From JAEUMD01 sp050250815 (GTDB taxonomy: Bacteria; Pseudomonadota; Alphaproteobacteria; Rhizobiales; Hyphomicrobiaceae), in assembly GCA_050250815.1 (NCBI GenBank), contig JBFWNY010000034.1, positions 1 through 38,903 on the forward strand: a stretch of DNA of 38,903 nt, read 5' to 3'. Below, piece after piece: positions 16,628 through 25,180 of this stretch (position 1 is its first letter; every line of letters begins with the position of its first letter). The notes below the pieces were generated by a model. The model saw nothing but the letters and a program-made list of their open reading frames with translations, searched no databases and was not told where the DNA came from. A program made the translations under genes and the position numbers.

Positions 16628-17407
16628 ATGGACCGCATCAAGATCACCTGCGATTCCCAGATCGGATGGATCGCGCTCGATCATCCCGAAAAGCGCAACG
16701 CTCTGTCTCAGGACCTCGTCGAGCAGGTCATCGCGGCCTTGCCGCGTCTCGCCCAGGAGGGATGCCGGGTCGTCGTGCTGAGGGCGGCGCCTGGAACCAA
16801 GGTGTGGTCGGCCGGTCATGACGTGGCGGAGTTGCCCGAAGGGCGGCGCGACCCGTTGGGATGGGATGATCCGCTTCGGCATCTGGTACGCGCCATCGAG
16901 CAGCACCCCAGTCCCGTCATCGCGATGATCGAGGGCAGCGTGTGGGGCGGCGCCTGCGAGGTTGTTCTCGCGTGCGATCTCATCGTCGCCACCGCCCAAT
17001 CCACCTTCGCGCTCACACCCGCCAAGCTAGGCGTGCCCTACAATGTTTCCGGCGTCCTGACGTTCCTCAATTCCGCGCCCTATCACATCGTCAAGGAGAT
17101 GACGTTCACGGCGCAGCCGATCCCGGCCGAACGGGCCGAGCGGTTCGGCATGATCAATCGTGTCGTGCCGGTGGAGGAGCTGGAGACGACGACGCGAGAG
17201 ATCGCAGAGACGATCGCGGCCAATGCACCGCTCGCGATCTCGGTGATGAAGGAACAGCTGCGCATTCTGGCGGGCGCTCACCCGATGAGCCCGCAGGGGT
17301 TCGAGCGGGTACAGGGCCTGCGGCGTCTCGTCTACGACAGCGCCGACTATCGCGAGGGCATCCGCGCCTTCAAGGAGAAACGCAAGCCTGCGTTTCAGGG
17401 ACGTTAG
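16628..17407 (+). CDS. scpB: Methylmalonyl-CoA decarboxylase ScpB
   Basis: 259 residues, the size of E. coli ScpB (YgfG). This crotonase-fold enzyme turns methylmalonyl-CoA into propionyl-CoA and CO2. Diagnostic stretches agree with ScpB throughout: KVWSAGHDVAELPEGRRDPL with the active-site His64, DDPLRHLVRAIEQHPSPVI, EGSVWGGACEVVLACDLI, TPAKLGVPYNVSG with the catalytic-site Tyr, and YDSADYREGIRAFKEKRKP at the end. The paralogous hydratase glutamates are absent, as in ScpB. No methylmalonyl-CoA mutase or propionyl-CoA transferase stands nearby, so it is an orphan of the Scp pathway. Its place after the monocarboxylate symporter suggests a link to propionate metabolism. Confidence 0.88.
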   Translation: MDRIKITCDSQIGWIALDHPEKRNALSQDLVEQVIAALPRLAQEGCRVVVLRAAPGTKVWSAGHDVAELPEGRRDPLGWDDPLRHLVRAIEQHPSPVIAMIEGSVWGGACEVVLACDLIVATAQSTFALTPAKLGVPYNVSGVLTFLNSAPYHIVKEMTFTAQPIPAERAERFGMINRVVPVEELETTTREIAETIAANAPLAISVMKEQLRILAGAHPMSPQGFERVQGLRRLVYDSADYREGIRAFKEKRKPAFQGR

Positions 17408-17454
17408 CGAAGCCGTCTTGAGGCACTGCGCTCCCTTAGCGGGCTCCCGCACCC

Positions 17455-17934
17455 TCAGCGCCGGATTCTACCCATGAAGTGCAGCGCAACCTCGCGGGCA
17501 TGCGCGGCGCGGCGATGCTCCACGACATAGAGCCCCTGCCAGGTGCCCAGACGCATGCAGCGCGCAAGCACCGGCACACCCAGCGACACCGCTGTGAGCA
17601 TGGAACGGATGTGCGCCGGCATGTCGTCCGGTCCTTCCATGCCGTGGCGATAGCCGGCGTGCTGCGGCGCCAGCCGATCGAGCGTATCCATGAGGTCGGC
17701 GTGGACGTCGGGATCGGCGTTCTCTTGGATGACAAGGGACGCTGATGTGTGGCGGATGAAGACCGTCAGCAGGCCCTCGTCGGCGTCGACACTCTCGAGC
17801 CAGCGGCCGACCTTCGCCGTTATGTCGTAGAAGCCCGGGCCGCGCGTCGGAACCTCCAGCGTGCCTGACGCCTGCGCAAGCCCCATCCCGGCGGCGACAG
17901 CCTCCGATGCAAGGCCGCCGGTCGCCGGCTTCAC
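17455..17934 (-). CDS. YjbQ family protein (UPF0047)
   Basis: 159 residues. The YjbQ signature is complete: FIRHTSASLVIQENADPDV, the short DMPAHIRSMLT and LGTWQGLYVVEHR near the end. Members form trimers with a metal-like site of conserved His residues and have weak thiamine-phosphate synthase activity; the physiological role is unsettled. The first 25 residues are an extension rich in Gly/Ala. The ATG at 17934 overlaps the stop of the upstream gene (ATGA), so it is co-translated with the secreted coiled-coil protein. The next gene, scpB, is convergent. Confidence 0.9.
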   Translation of the reverse strand: MKPATGGLASEAVAAGMGLAQASGTLEVPTRGPGFYDITAKVGRWLESVDADEGLLTVFIRHTSASLVIQENADPDVHADLMDTLDRLAPQHAGYRHGMEGPDDMPAHIRSMLTAVSLGVPVLARCMRLGTWQGLYVVEHRRAAHAREVALHFMGRIRR

Positions 17935-18464
17935 AACGGCACGCCTTCGTTCTTCTTGGGCTCCTCGAGCTTCTTCAAGCGCTCGCGGAAACGCTTGAGC
18001 AGCCCTTCGAAGTAGTCGAAGGCCTTGTCCACATCCTTCTCGGTGGGCAGAGCGAAGCGATTGGACGGGCCACCGGGTCCTTCTGGAACCGTGCCGGGCG
18101 CCTTGTCTGGATTGAGGCCCATGACGTCTTCCAACCGGCGGTTCTCGTCTTTCAGAGCCCGGTTGTCTTCCTCAAGCTTGGCGATCCTGTCCTGAAGCGC
18201 CTTCTGGTCGTCGGCCATGCCACGGCACGCCCAGTCGCCGTTCTGCCGTGCGCACAGCGACACCGCGCCGGTTTGCGTATCGAGCCGGACGAAGCCGTCG
18301 TCGGTGGGCTTCATCTGGTAACGGCCCTGCGCATCCGCGGGGACGCTCTGTGCGTTCGCAGGCAACGCGAGCACAACGGCCATGATCGGAGCGACGAGAG
18401 CCAAACTCGCGGCGCGCTTCGACGGCCCGGCCAACTTGCGTCCCGCACCGAACCAACCTGTCAT
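17931..18464 (-). CDS. Secreted or periplasmic coiled-coil protein of unknown function
   Basis: 177 residues. A signal peptide is visible, with basic start, hydrophobic core SLALVAPIMAVVLALPANA and a likely cleavage after ANA. A small globular part with one Cys pair (SLCARQNGDWACRGM) follows, and then a coiled coil (about 85-115, QDRIAKLEEDNRALKDENRRLED). The C-terminus has another charged helix (KAFDYFEGLLKRFRERLKKLEE). GGAGG lies six bases before the ATG, so the start is secure. This layout is common among Hyphomicrobiales proteins of unknown role. It precedes yjbQ with a four-base overlap. Confidence 0.75.
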   Translation of the reverse strand: MTGWFGAGRKLAGPSKRAASLALVAPIMAVVLALPANAQSVPADAQGRYQMKPTDDGFVRLDTQTGAVSLCARQNGDWACRGMADDQKALQDRIAKLEEDNRALKDENRRLEDVMGLNPDKAPGTVPEGPGGPSNRFALPTEKDVDKAFDYFEGLLKRFRERLKKLEEPKKNEGVPL

Positions 18465-18871
18465 CGAAGACCTCCTCAGCTAGAGGGTGAGACCCTCCGG
18501 CGGCATGCCGGGTGCCATGGCTTCCATTGATCGCACGGAACGCGACCGTGCCGGAAGACGCCAGGGACGGCGAATCACCCGTGCCCTTAACAGCCGCGAT
18601 GCGGGCCGTTCGCCAGAAATGGCCCCGCGCCCGCCGGTCCGCAACCCCCGTTTGTCCAGGAAATCGAGCCAAATTCGCGGCCGCTCATTCACTTAACCGA
18701 ACGTTTACCGGCCACTGCCAGCTTCGCCTTGGTGGTTCCTGGCTCGTGTCGCGTCCGAACCTGCGTCGCTCAGGGCACGGCATTTTGCAGCGGAAGGGAA
18801 CCGCTCGCACTCCCTCGACGGGAGCGTTGCCCGCTCGGAGCGTCTCGAAACGGCTGCCGATGGGGAACAGC
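18465..18871. other. Divergent region upstream of the large SEL1 protein
   Basis: 407 bases. A frame continuous with the SEL1 gene stays open from 18512, but the extension has no family similarity or ribosome binding site. The region holds a CtrA-like site at 18693-18707 and a lone TTAAC half site at 18587. Confidence 0.55.
18693..18707 (+). promoter_or_regulatory. CtrA-like binding site
   Basis: TTAA-CCGAACG-TTTA matches the alphaproteobacterial CtrA consensus TTAA-N7-TTAA in seven of eight defined bases. It lies about 165 bases before the SEL1 gene start. TTAA is rare in such GC-rich DNA, which makes a chance match less likely. Confidence 0.4.
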
Positions 18872-21800
18872 ATGTCGATGGATAACGGGGACAAGAAGCT
18901 CGGCGCCCAAACGGGGGACGCGAGCCGTACGCCCCCGGTGGAGTGCGCCGCAGAAGACCTAAAGACGCTGCTGGCAGAGATTGCCGGTCAGATCACCCAA
19001 TCCGAGCAGCGCCAGTCCGTTGCCCTCGAACAGATGCTGGGCCGCATCGACGCGCTGGCGGATGCAACGCGCAGGCAGCGTGCCAAGGTTCCCGCCGAGT
19101 TTCTCCCCGCATTCGAGCGTATCGAGGACGGCGTCGCCGACCTCGCACGCCGCATTTCCGAAACCCGCGACGCCCATGCCACCTATGTCGTGACCGACAC
19201 GGGAGCGCCCGCGCAGGTGCAGCGCGCAGTGAGCCCCGGCGGCATGGCCCCCGCAAACTCAGCCGGCACGCGGGAAAAGACGGCCGCCGTGACCCCGACC
19301 GATGCCGTCATTCCCTTCGATGACGAGGCATGGGATCGCGCCGCAGCCGACGCCCTCTACCGACACTATGAATCGGGGAATGCGGGCTATTCGGGTGCTC
19401 TGCCCGACCGTCAAGGCGACGCCGACGAGCACGAGACCAACACGTGGGACCCGGTCGCCTCGGCTCGCGTCGATGCCATCGCGCGCGGCATGTCTGTCGA
19501 GACCGGCTGGCTCGACCAGCGATTTGCCGACATCGCCCGCCTTATCGAAAACCAGGCAACGCGGATCGAGCCGGATCGGGCACTGCACGGTCTGGGACAG
19601 CGCTTCGACAGTCTGGAGCAGCGCTTCAGCTCGGCGCTCGATGCCGTTGCCACACGCTCAGACGTTGAGGGGCTCGGCGGCCTTGAACTCCACATCGCGG
19701 ACCTCGCTCGGCAGTTCGACGAGACCCGTCAGCAGCTCGAGCGTCTCGACAACATCGAACAGACGCTTGCCGCCGTCGTCGACCGTCTCACCGACCCGCG
19801 CTTCGATGAAATCCTGAATCGCGGCGGCCAGAGCGAGGCCGACCTCGAACCGATGATCTCCGCAGCCGTCGAGCAGATCGCGAGCCGTCTCAAGGACGGT
19901 CGTGACGCTGGCGGCACCGATCTCGCCGAGCTTGCCGACGCCGCGGCCGAGCGCGTCGCCACGCGCTTTGCCGATTTGGGCCAGGCCAGCGACAGCGGCT
20001 CAGCGGAAGACATGAACGCCGTCCGCCAGCTCCTCGAGCAGTTCATCAACGAGCGCCGCGAGGGCGATGAGACCACGGCGGCCATGCTCGACACGATGCA
20101 ACAGGCGATGATCCGCGTGCTGGACCGCGTCGACGCGATCGAGCAATCGTCGGCCCGCTCGGCGCCGCAGGAGTATGTCCGCGAGCAAGTTCGATTCGGA
20201 ACCGAGAGTGCGGCGGCCGCCACTTCCGGCGCGCAGCGCGCCGCCGAGGCCGCCGATGCGTTCGCGCAGCATGTGCGCCAGCGTCCCGACACCACCTCGC
20301 ATGCCCAGGAGCCGACGAGCCACGAAGGCGCGGAGGACGACCTCGCGCCCCGCCCTTTCGCGGCGGCCCCGGCAGCGGCGCTCCACGCGGCCTCCGCGTC
20401 GAGTAGGCCGGCACCCAAGCCGCAGCTCGCGGCTGCAGGCGGTGCAACCATCGAGCGCCTGCGGCAAGACTTCATTGCTGACGCCCAGCGCGCGAAGGCC
20501 AAAGCCACCGCCAGCGTCGTGGCTCCCACCGCGCCGCCCCAGGCAACTGCCGACGAACCGCGTCGGACACGCGTTCCGGTCGCCGAGGCCCCCGTTGTTG
20601 GGGTCACTCTGCGCAGCCCACGTGCGCCCGAGATCACCGAAGCCGCACCGGCTGCAAAGTCGCCGCGGGGCAAGGGTGCCGGCGGACGCATGCCCTCGCG
20701 CAAACTGCTGGTCAGCGCGCTTGTCCTGCTGGTGGCCATACCTGGCCTCATGATCCTCATGCAGAAGAGGTCGGCACGGCCCACCGCCATGCCCGATGCG
20801 GCGCAGATCGAGATGCCCGCGCGACCCGGCGACACACCTGCGAAAGCCGGCCCCACCGCAGCGGAAATGGGCGCGCAGATGCCGGCTTCCGGCGCACTCC
20901 TGCAGGATGCCGCCCACTCTGGTCCGCAGCCCGAAGGCGCAACGCAACAGCCCGGAGCAGCTCCCCAGGGCTCCCCGGCGACCACCGAAGCGGCTCCCGC
21001 CGACGCGCCCAAGTCCGGCGCCGCGCCGCAGCCGCAGTCCTCCGCACCTGCGGCATCCCCGACGCTGGCCTCGACCGATGGCGTGCCGCTGGGCATTGCT
21101 GTTGCCAACCCCGCCCGCAAGCCTACGCTCGACCAGTTGGCACGCCTGCAGCAGCGCCAGTCGATGGCCGAGCTGTCGAGCCGGCTGGGCGCAGCGCAGG
21201 TGGGCGCAACGCCCGCCGCGCTCATCCCCGAGTTCATGTACCAGGACGCCCAGGCCCGCGCTGCTGGACAGACGGACACCGTCGACAGCTCTACCGCTGC
21301 CGCGGCTCCAGTCGTGCAGAGCCCGCTGCTCGCGACCAAGCGCGCCCTCGACCTGCCGCCAGCGACACTCGGACCGCTGTCCTTGCGCATGGCCGCGGCC
21401 AAGGGTGACCCGTCCGCACAATTCGAGATCGGCGCACGTCTCGCCGAGGGCAAGGGTACCCGCCAGAACTTCGAGCAGGCCGCCGATTGGTACAAGAAGT
21501 CCGCCACCCAGGGCTTCGTCCAGTCGCAGTACAGGCTCGCCACGCTCTACGAGCGGGGACTGGGCCTGAAGCAGGACATCAACCGGGCCAAGGTCTGGTA
21601 CAAGCGCGCGGCGGAGGGCGGCAACGTCAAGGCAATGCACAACCTCGCCGTGCTGAGCGCTGGCAGGGCCGCTAAGACCCCCGACTACGCCACGGCCGGC
21701 ACATTCTTCACGATGGCCGCCGAACGCGGCCTTGCCGACAGCCAGTTCAACCTCGCAGTGCTCTACGAAGGCGGGCTCGGCGTCGCCAAGAGCATGAAGA

Positions 21801-22018
21801 CCGCCTACATGTGGTATGCCGTCGCCGCCAAGGCCGGCGACCAGGAAGCAGCCAAGCGCCAAGGCGAGCTCGAGGGCGTCATGGCCGCAGGTGAGCTGGA
21901 GGCCGCACGCAACGCCGCGGCCGGCTTCCGCGCCAAGACGACCGACCGGCTGGCCAACGACGCCATTGTCGCGGGCGAGGACTGGAAGACCCGCGCGCGG
22001 GCGAGCGGCGAGATCTGA
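18872..22018 (+). CDS. Large membrane-anchored coiled-coil protein with SEL1 repeats (PodJ-like layout)
   Basis: 1048 residues from the ATG at 18872, which has GGGGA six bases upstream; ATGs at 18860 and 18878 are alternatives. The cytoplasmic part (1-605) is acidic and mostly helical, with repeated pieces such as LEQRFSSALDAVATR and LARQFDETRQQLERLDNIEQ, suggesting coiled coils. One membrane helix follows (about 610-630, KLLVSALVLLVAIPGLMIL), then a Pro/Ala/Gln-rich periplasmic linker, and at least four SEL1/TPR repeats (about 840-1000, for example AQFEIGARLAEGKGT and SQYRLATLYERGLGLKQD). Caulobacter PodJ and related polar organisers share this order. A role at the pole or in cell-wall growth is inferred, not shown. 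A terminator hairpin follows. Confidence 0.8.
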   Translation: MSMDNGDKKLGAQTGDASRTPPVECAAEDLKTLLAEIAGQITQSEQRQSVALEQMLGRIDALADATRRQRAKVPAEFLPAFERIEDGVADLARRISETRDAHATYVVTDTGAPAQVQRAVSPGGMAPANSAGTREKTAAVTPTDAVIPFDDEAWDRAAADALYRHYESGNAGYSGALPDRQGDADEHETNTWDPVASARVDAIARGMSVETGWLDQRFADIARLIENQATRIEPDRALHGLGQRFDSLEQRFSSALDAVATRSDVEGLGGLELHIADLARQFDETRQQLERLDNIEQTLAAVVDRLTDPRFDEILNRGGQSEADLEPMISAAVEQIASRLKDGRDAGGTDLAELADAAAERVATRFADLGQASDSGSAEDMNAVRQLLEQFINERREGDETTAAMLDTMQQAMIRVLDRVDAIEQSSARSAPQEYVREQVRFGTESAAAATSGAQRAAEAADAFAQHVRQRPDTTSHAQEPTSHEGAEDDLAPRPFAAAPAAALHAASASSRPAPKPQLAAAGGATIERLRQDFIADAQRAKAKATASVVAPTAPPQATADEPRRTRVPVAEAPVVGVTLRSPRAPEITEAAPAAKSPRGKGAGGRMPSRKLLVSALVLLVAIPGLMILMQKRSARPTAMPDAAQIEMPARPGDTPAKAGPTAAEMGAQMPASGALLQDAAHSGPQPEGATQQPGAAPQGSPATTEAAPADAPKSGAAPQPQSSAPAASPTLASTDGVPLGIAVANPARKPTLDQLARLQQRQSMAELSSRLGAAQVGATPAALIPEFMYQDAQARAAGQTDTVDSSTAAAAPVVQSPLLATKRALDLPPATLGPLSLRMAAAKGDPSAQFEIGARLAEGKGTRQNFEQAADWYKKSATQGFVQSQYRLATLYERGLGLKQDINRAKVWYKRAAEGGNVKAMHNLAVLSAGRAAKTPDYATAGTFFTMAAERGLADSQFNLAVLYEGGLGVAKSMKTAYMWYAVAAKAGDQEAAKRQGELEGVMAAGELEAARNAAAGFRAKTTDRLANDAIVAGEDWKTRARASGEI

Positions 22019-22057
22019 CCAACCCGCAAACGCGGCACGACAAGCCAACAAGACCAT

Positions 22058-22084
22058 GCGGCCCCGAGGCGATCTCGGGGCCGC
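22058..22084 (+). terminator. Terminator hairpin after the SEL1 gene
   Basis: GCGGCCCCGAG-GCGAT-CTCGGGGCCGC is an 11-base perfect stem with a five-base loop, 40 bases after the stop. Only a short T-rich stretch follows. Confidence 0.7.
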
Positions 22085-22346
22085 ACTGCTTTGATGTGTC
22101 ACGTTTGGCGTACCCCGCGTGGCGCCGGACCTCGGGCCTGAGAGATTGGCGTGGACTAACGAGCCCTTAGCAATATCAACCGGGATGCAGAACGTCGCAT
22201 TGACCCGCCTTCGACACGGGTCCAAAGGTATGACATCGGCAATGGGAAGTGTCCCGTCATCAGCTACGGGGCACGCCGGGCTTAGTTCGCCAGCGGAAAG
22301 CAAGATCGCAGCCGCGAGCCATCGCCGGCCTGGACTGGAAATTGGG

Positions 22347-23270
22347 ATGTCGTTCTATCTGCCCATCGCCGAGATGTCCGCGAACATCTTCCTGTATCTC
22401 GGCATGGGCGCCGCGGTCGGCTTCCTGTCGGGCATGTTCGGTGTCGGCGGCGGCTTCCTCATGACCCCGCTGCTCATCTTTTCCGGCATCCCGGCCGCCG
22501 TTGCCGTCGGCACGGAGGCGGCGCAGATCGTCGCGTCCTCGGTCTCGGGCGCCATCGCGCAATACCGTCGCAAGAACGTCGACATCAAGATGGGCGTGGT
22601 GCTGCTCCTGGGCGGCATCGTGGGCTCGGCCATCGGCGTTCAGGTCGTCAAGATTCTCCGGCAGATCGGCCAGTTCGAGCTGTTCGTTTCACTCATCTAC
22701 GTCACGTTTCTCGGCATCATCGGCACGCTGATGCTGATCGAAGCGCTCAACACGATGCGTAAGTCGAAGGGCGGCAAGGTCTCGGCGCGGCGGCCCGGGC
22801 AGCACAGCTGGATCCACGGCCTGCCGTTCAAAATGCGCTTCCACCGCTCCAAGCTTTACATCAGCGCCATACCGCCGCTGATGATCGGTGCGTTCGTCGG
22901 CTTCCTCGGTGCCATCATGGGTGTGGGCGGCGGCTTCATCATGGTGCCGGCCATGATCTATCTGCTGCGCGTTCCCACCAACGTCGTCGTCGGCACGTCG
23001 CTGTTCCAGATCGTGTTCGTGACGGCGGCGACGACCGTGATGCACGCCACGCAGAACTTCACCGTCGACATCGTGCTGGCCATGCTGCTGATGATCGGCG
23101 GCGTGATCGGCGCACAGTTCGGCGCCGTCGCAGGCGAGAAACTCAACGGCGAGCAGCTGCGTGCGCTGCTGGCCGGGCTCGTCCTGCTGGTCTGCCTCCG
23201 GATCGGCTACGGCCTGATCGTGACGCCGTCCGACCCCTTCTCGATCAGCACGCTGGCGGGGGGGCATTAA
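22347..23270 (+). CDS. TauE/SafE family sulfite exporter-like permease
   Basis: 307 residues from the ATG at 22347, with GGA seven bases upstream; the frame is open further upstream but that part is not family-like. The two TauE halves each show the GxGGGF signature: GMFGVGGGFLMTPLLIFSGIP and GAIMGVGGGFIMVPAMIYLL, with AVAVGTEAAQIVASS and VVVGTSLFQIVF after them. About eight membrane helices are seen. Family members export sulfite, sulfoacetate or other small anions. The stop overlaps the start of the TIGR02186 gene by one base, a pairing common in alphaproteobacteria, so the two proteins probably work together. Confidence 0.92.
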   Translation: MSFYLPIAEMSANIFLYLGMGAAVGFLSGMFGVGGGFLMTPLLIFSGIPAAVAVGTEAAQIVASSVSGAIAQYRRKNVDIKMGVVLLLGGIVGSAIGVQVVKILRQIGQFELFVSLIYVTFLGIIGTLMLIEALNTMRKSKGGKVSARRPGQHSWIHGLPFKMRFHRSKLYISAIPPLMIGAFVGFLGAIMGVGGGFIMVPAMIYLLRVPTNVVVGTSLFQIVFVTAATTVMHATQNFTVDIVLAMLLMIGGVIGAQFGAVAGEKLNGEQLRALLAGLVLLVCLRIGYGLIVTPSDPFSISTLAGGH

Positions 23271-24379
23271 TGCGCCTGACCTTCAATCAGCCGACATCGC
23301 GCAGGGGCGCATCACTGGGCATTGGACGGGCAGTCCTGATCGCGGCGGCCCTCCTAGCAATTGGCGCACCGGTTGCCGCTCAGTATGCACCGGGCCAGCC
23401 TCCGGCTTGGCCGCAGCAGATGCCGCAGCAGGTGCAGCCAGCCCCGGTCCCGCCTGCAGGCCATCCGGGCTTTGCCGCCCCGCCCAGACAAGCTCAGCCC
23501 GCCCCGCCACAGGTGATGCCGCCGCCCGCCACGATGCCGGCACAAGGCGCCGTACCGTCGGGGGCCCGTCCGGCCGCCACGGCGCCCGGTGGCCCGACCC
23601 CGGCGCCCGCGACAGCAGCTCCCGGACCCGCCCCCGCACCGGCCGGCACCCGGCCAGGCCAAGAATACGTAGAAGCAGACGTGTCGACCCGCAGTGTCGC
23701 CGTGACTTCGAGCTTCACCGGCACCGAGATCGTGATCTTCGGATCGGTCTCCAACAGCCGGCAGGAAACGGCGGAATCGGGTCTCTACGACGTCGTGATT
23801 GTCGTCGAGGGCACGAATACGCCGCTCGTCGCTCGACGCAAAACCAACGTCGCCGGCCTTTGGATCAACACGCAGTCGGCAACGTTTTCCGATGTTCCGA
23901 GCTACTACGCCATCGCCTCGACACGTCCGATCGAGGAGATCGCCGACACCCACATCCTGTTCGACAACGCGATCGGTTTTGATCACGTGCGCATGACGAT
24001 TCCGGCGAAGGCGGCACAGCTATCGCCCTCCGATCTCACCCTCTTCAAGCAGGCCGTGGTGCGGCGTAAGCAGGCCGAGAACCTCTACCAGAAGCGCGAC
24101 TACGGCGTTGTCTTCATCGGCCGCAGCCTGTTTCGCGCGACCATCAGCCTGCCGGCCAACGTACCGGTCGGACCGATGACGGCTGAAACCTATCTGTTCC
24201 GCGACGGCAAGCTGCTGAGTTCTCACAAGACGCGCGTGCTGCTCCAGCGCGAGGGCATCGAGCGTCTGATGCACAGCTTCGCGTTCGATCAGCCGCTGCT
24301 GTACGGTATCTTCGCGGTGGTGGTTGCGGTGCTCGCGGGTCTGGCGGCCTCCGCAGTCTTCAAGCGCGGCAGCCACTGA
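23270..24379 (+). CDS. TIGR02186 family protein with Pro/Ala-rich insertion
   Basis: 369 residues. An N-terminal signal peptide (GRAVLIAAALLAIGAPVAAQ) is followed by an unusual Pro/Gln/Ala-rich stretch (about 40-130), the TIGR02186 core (about 135-335, starting VEADVSTRSVAVTSSFTGTEI) and a C-terminal membrane helix (LLYGIFAVVVAVLAGLAASAVF) with a short basic tail. The bulk should be periplasmic and held in the inner membrane. The start overlaps the TauE stop (TAATG). No function is established; the constant pairing suggests it is an accessory of the exporter. The Pro-rich segment looks like a flexible linker. Confidence 0.87.
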   Translation: MRLTFNQPTSRRGASLGIGRAVLIAAALLAIGAPVAAQYAPGQPPAWPQQMPQQVQPAPVPPAGHPGFAAPPRQAQPAPPQVMPPPATMPAQGAVPSGARPAATAPGGPTPAPATAAPGPAPAPAGTRPGQEYVEADVSTRSVAVTSSFTGTEIVIFGSVSNSRQETAESGLYDVVIVVEGTNTPLVARRKTNVAGLWINTQSATFSDVPSYYAIASTRPIEEIADTHILFDNAIGFDHVRMTIPAKAAQLSPSDLTLFKQAVVRRKQAENLYQKRDYGVVFIGRSLFRATISLPANVPVGPMTAETYLFRDGKLLSSHKTRVLLQREGIERLMHSFAFDQPLLYGIFAVVVAVLAGLAASAVFKRGSH

Positions 24380-24432
24380 TGCCGTAACTGGCGGTGACAT
24401 GCGTGCTCGCCGCGCCGCGCGATCGGGCCGCC

Positions 24433-25155
24433 TCAGTCCTCGCGCAAAAGGCGCGTCGCCACGGGGTAGAGGCCTTCCTGGCCGAGCAGCCAGACCGCCA
24501 TGCCGTCCGCTCCGAACAACGGCGCGAAGGCATCGTCCAGCACATTGAGGCCGCCGGCGTAGCTGCCGAACGCCGGCAGCACGAGCCGCAACCCGTTGCC
24601 CACGAAGCACGGCCGGCGCATTGCGAACCCGTTGAGATGCACGCGCGCGGCCGGATGCAGGTGGCCGGCGATCTCGTGCGTGGTGCGCGCCGGTCCAGGC
24701 AGATGCCTCAGAGCGATACCTTCGACGACGATCTCCTCGCGGACGTGGCCGCCCACCGCGCCCCCGATCTGCGGATCGTGGTTGCCCGTGATCCAGATCC
24801 ACTCGCAATGCTGCTGAATGGCGCGCAGCATGGCGCGCTCGTCCGCCCCCATACGCTCGGGCCCCTGCACGTCATGGAAGCTGTCGCCCAGCGCGATCAC
24901 AGTCTCAGCCTCGTAGCGGTCGATGACGGCGGCTAGGCGTGACAGCGTCTCGCGCGTGTCGTACGGCGGCAGCAACTGTCCACGCGCGGCAAAGGCCGAG
25001 CCCTTCTCAAGATGAAGGTCGGCGACAATGAGCGCCCGTTCGGCCGGCCAGTAGAGTGCGCCGGACATATCGGCGAGGAATGTCTTGCCACAGAGGCTGA
25101 CCGGCTGCTCGCGGAAGTCGTCGAGACCCAACCGGTCCGGCTTCAAGTTCAGCAT
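24433..25155 (-). CDS. pdeM: Ligase-associated DNA damage response endonuclease PdeM
   Basis: 240 residues from the ATG at 25155, which has GGAGG eight bases upstream; the frame is open upstream to 25443 but that part overlaps the helicase gene and is not protein-like. Calcineurin-like metallophosphoesterase motifs are in order: VADLHLEKGS, ALGDSFHD, ITGNHDP and AGHLHPAA, which hold two metal ions. PdeM is part of a bacterial DNA-repair set with an Lhr-type helicase, an ATP-dependent ligase and a beta-lactamase-fold exonuclease. It lies 25 bases after the helicase gene and is probably co-transcribed with it. Confidence 0.9.
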   Translation of the reverse strand: MLNLKPDRLGLDDFREQPVSLCGKTFLADMSGALYWPAERALIVADLHLEKGSAFAARGQLLPPYDTRETLSRLAAVIDRYEAETVIALGDSFHDVQGPERMGADERAMLRAIQQHCEWIWITGNHDPQIGGAVGGHVREEIVVEGIALRHLPGPARTTHEIAGHLHPAARVHLNGFAMRRPCFVGNGLRLVLPAFGSYAGGLNVLDDAFAPLFGADGMAVWLLGQEGLYPVATRLLRED

Positions 25156-25180
25156 CCAGCGTCCCTCCGCTTTCCCCGCC

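Noticed and set aside
19729..22303. Two very long antisense open frames under the SEL1 gene
   Set aside because: They mirror an Ala/Pro-rich, high-GC gene, have low-complexity composition and no recognisable domain; the sense protein has clear repeats and a ribosome site.
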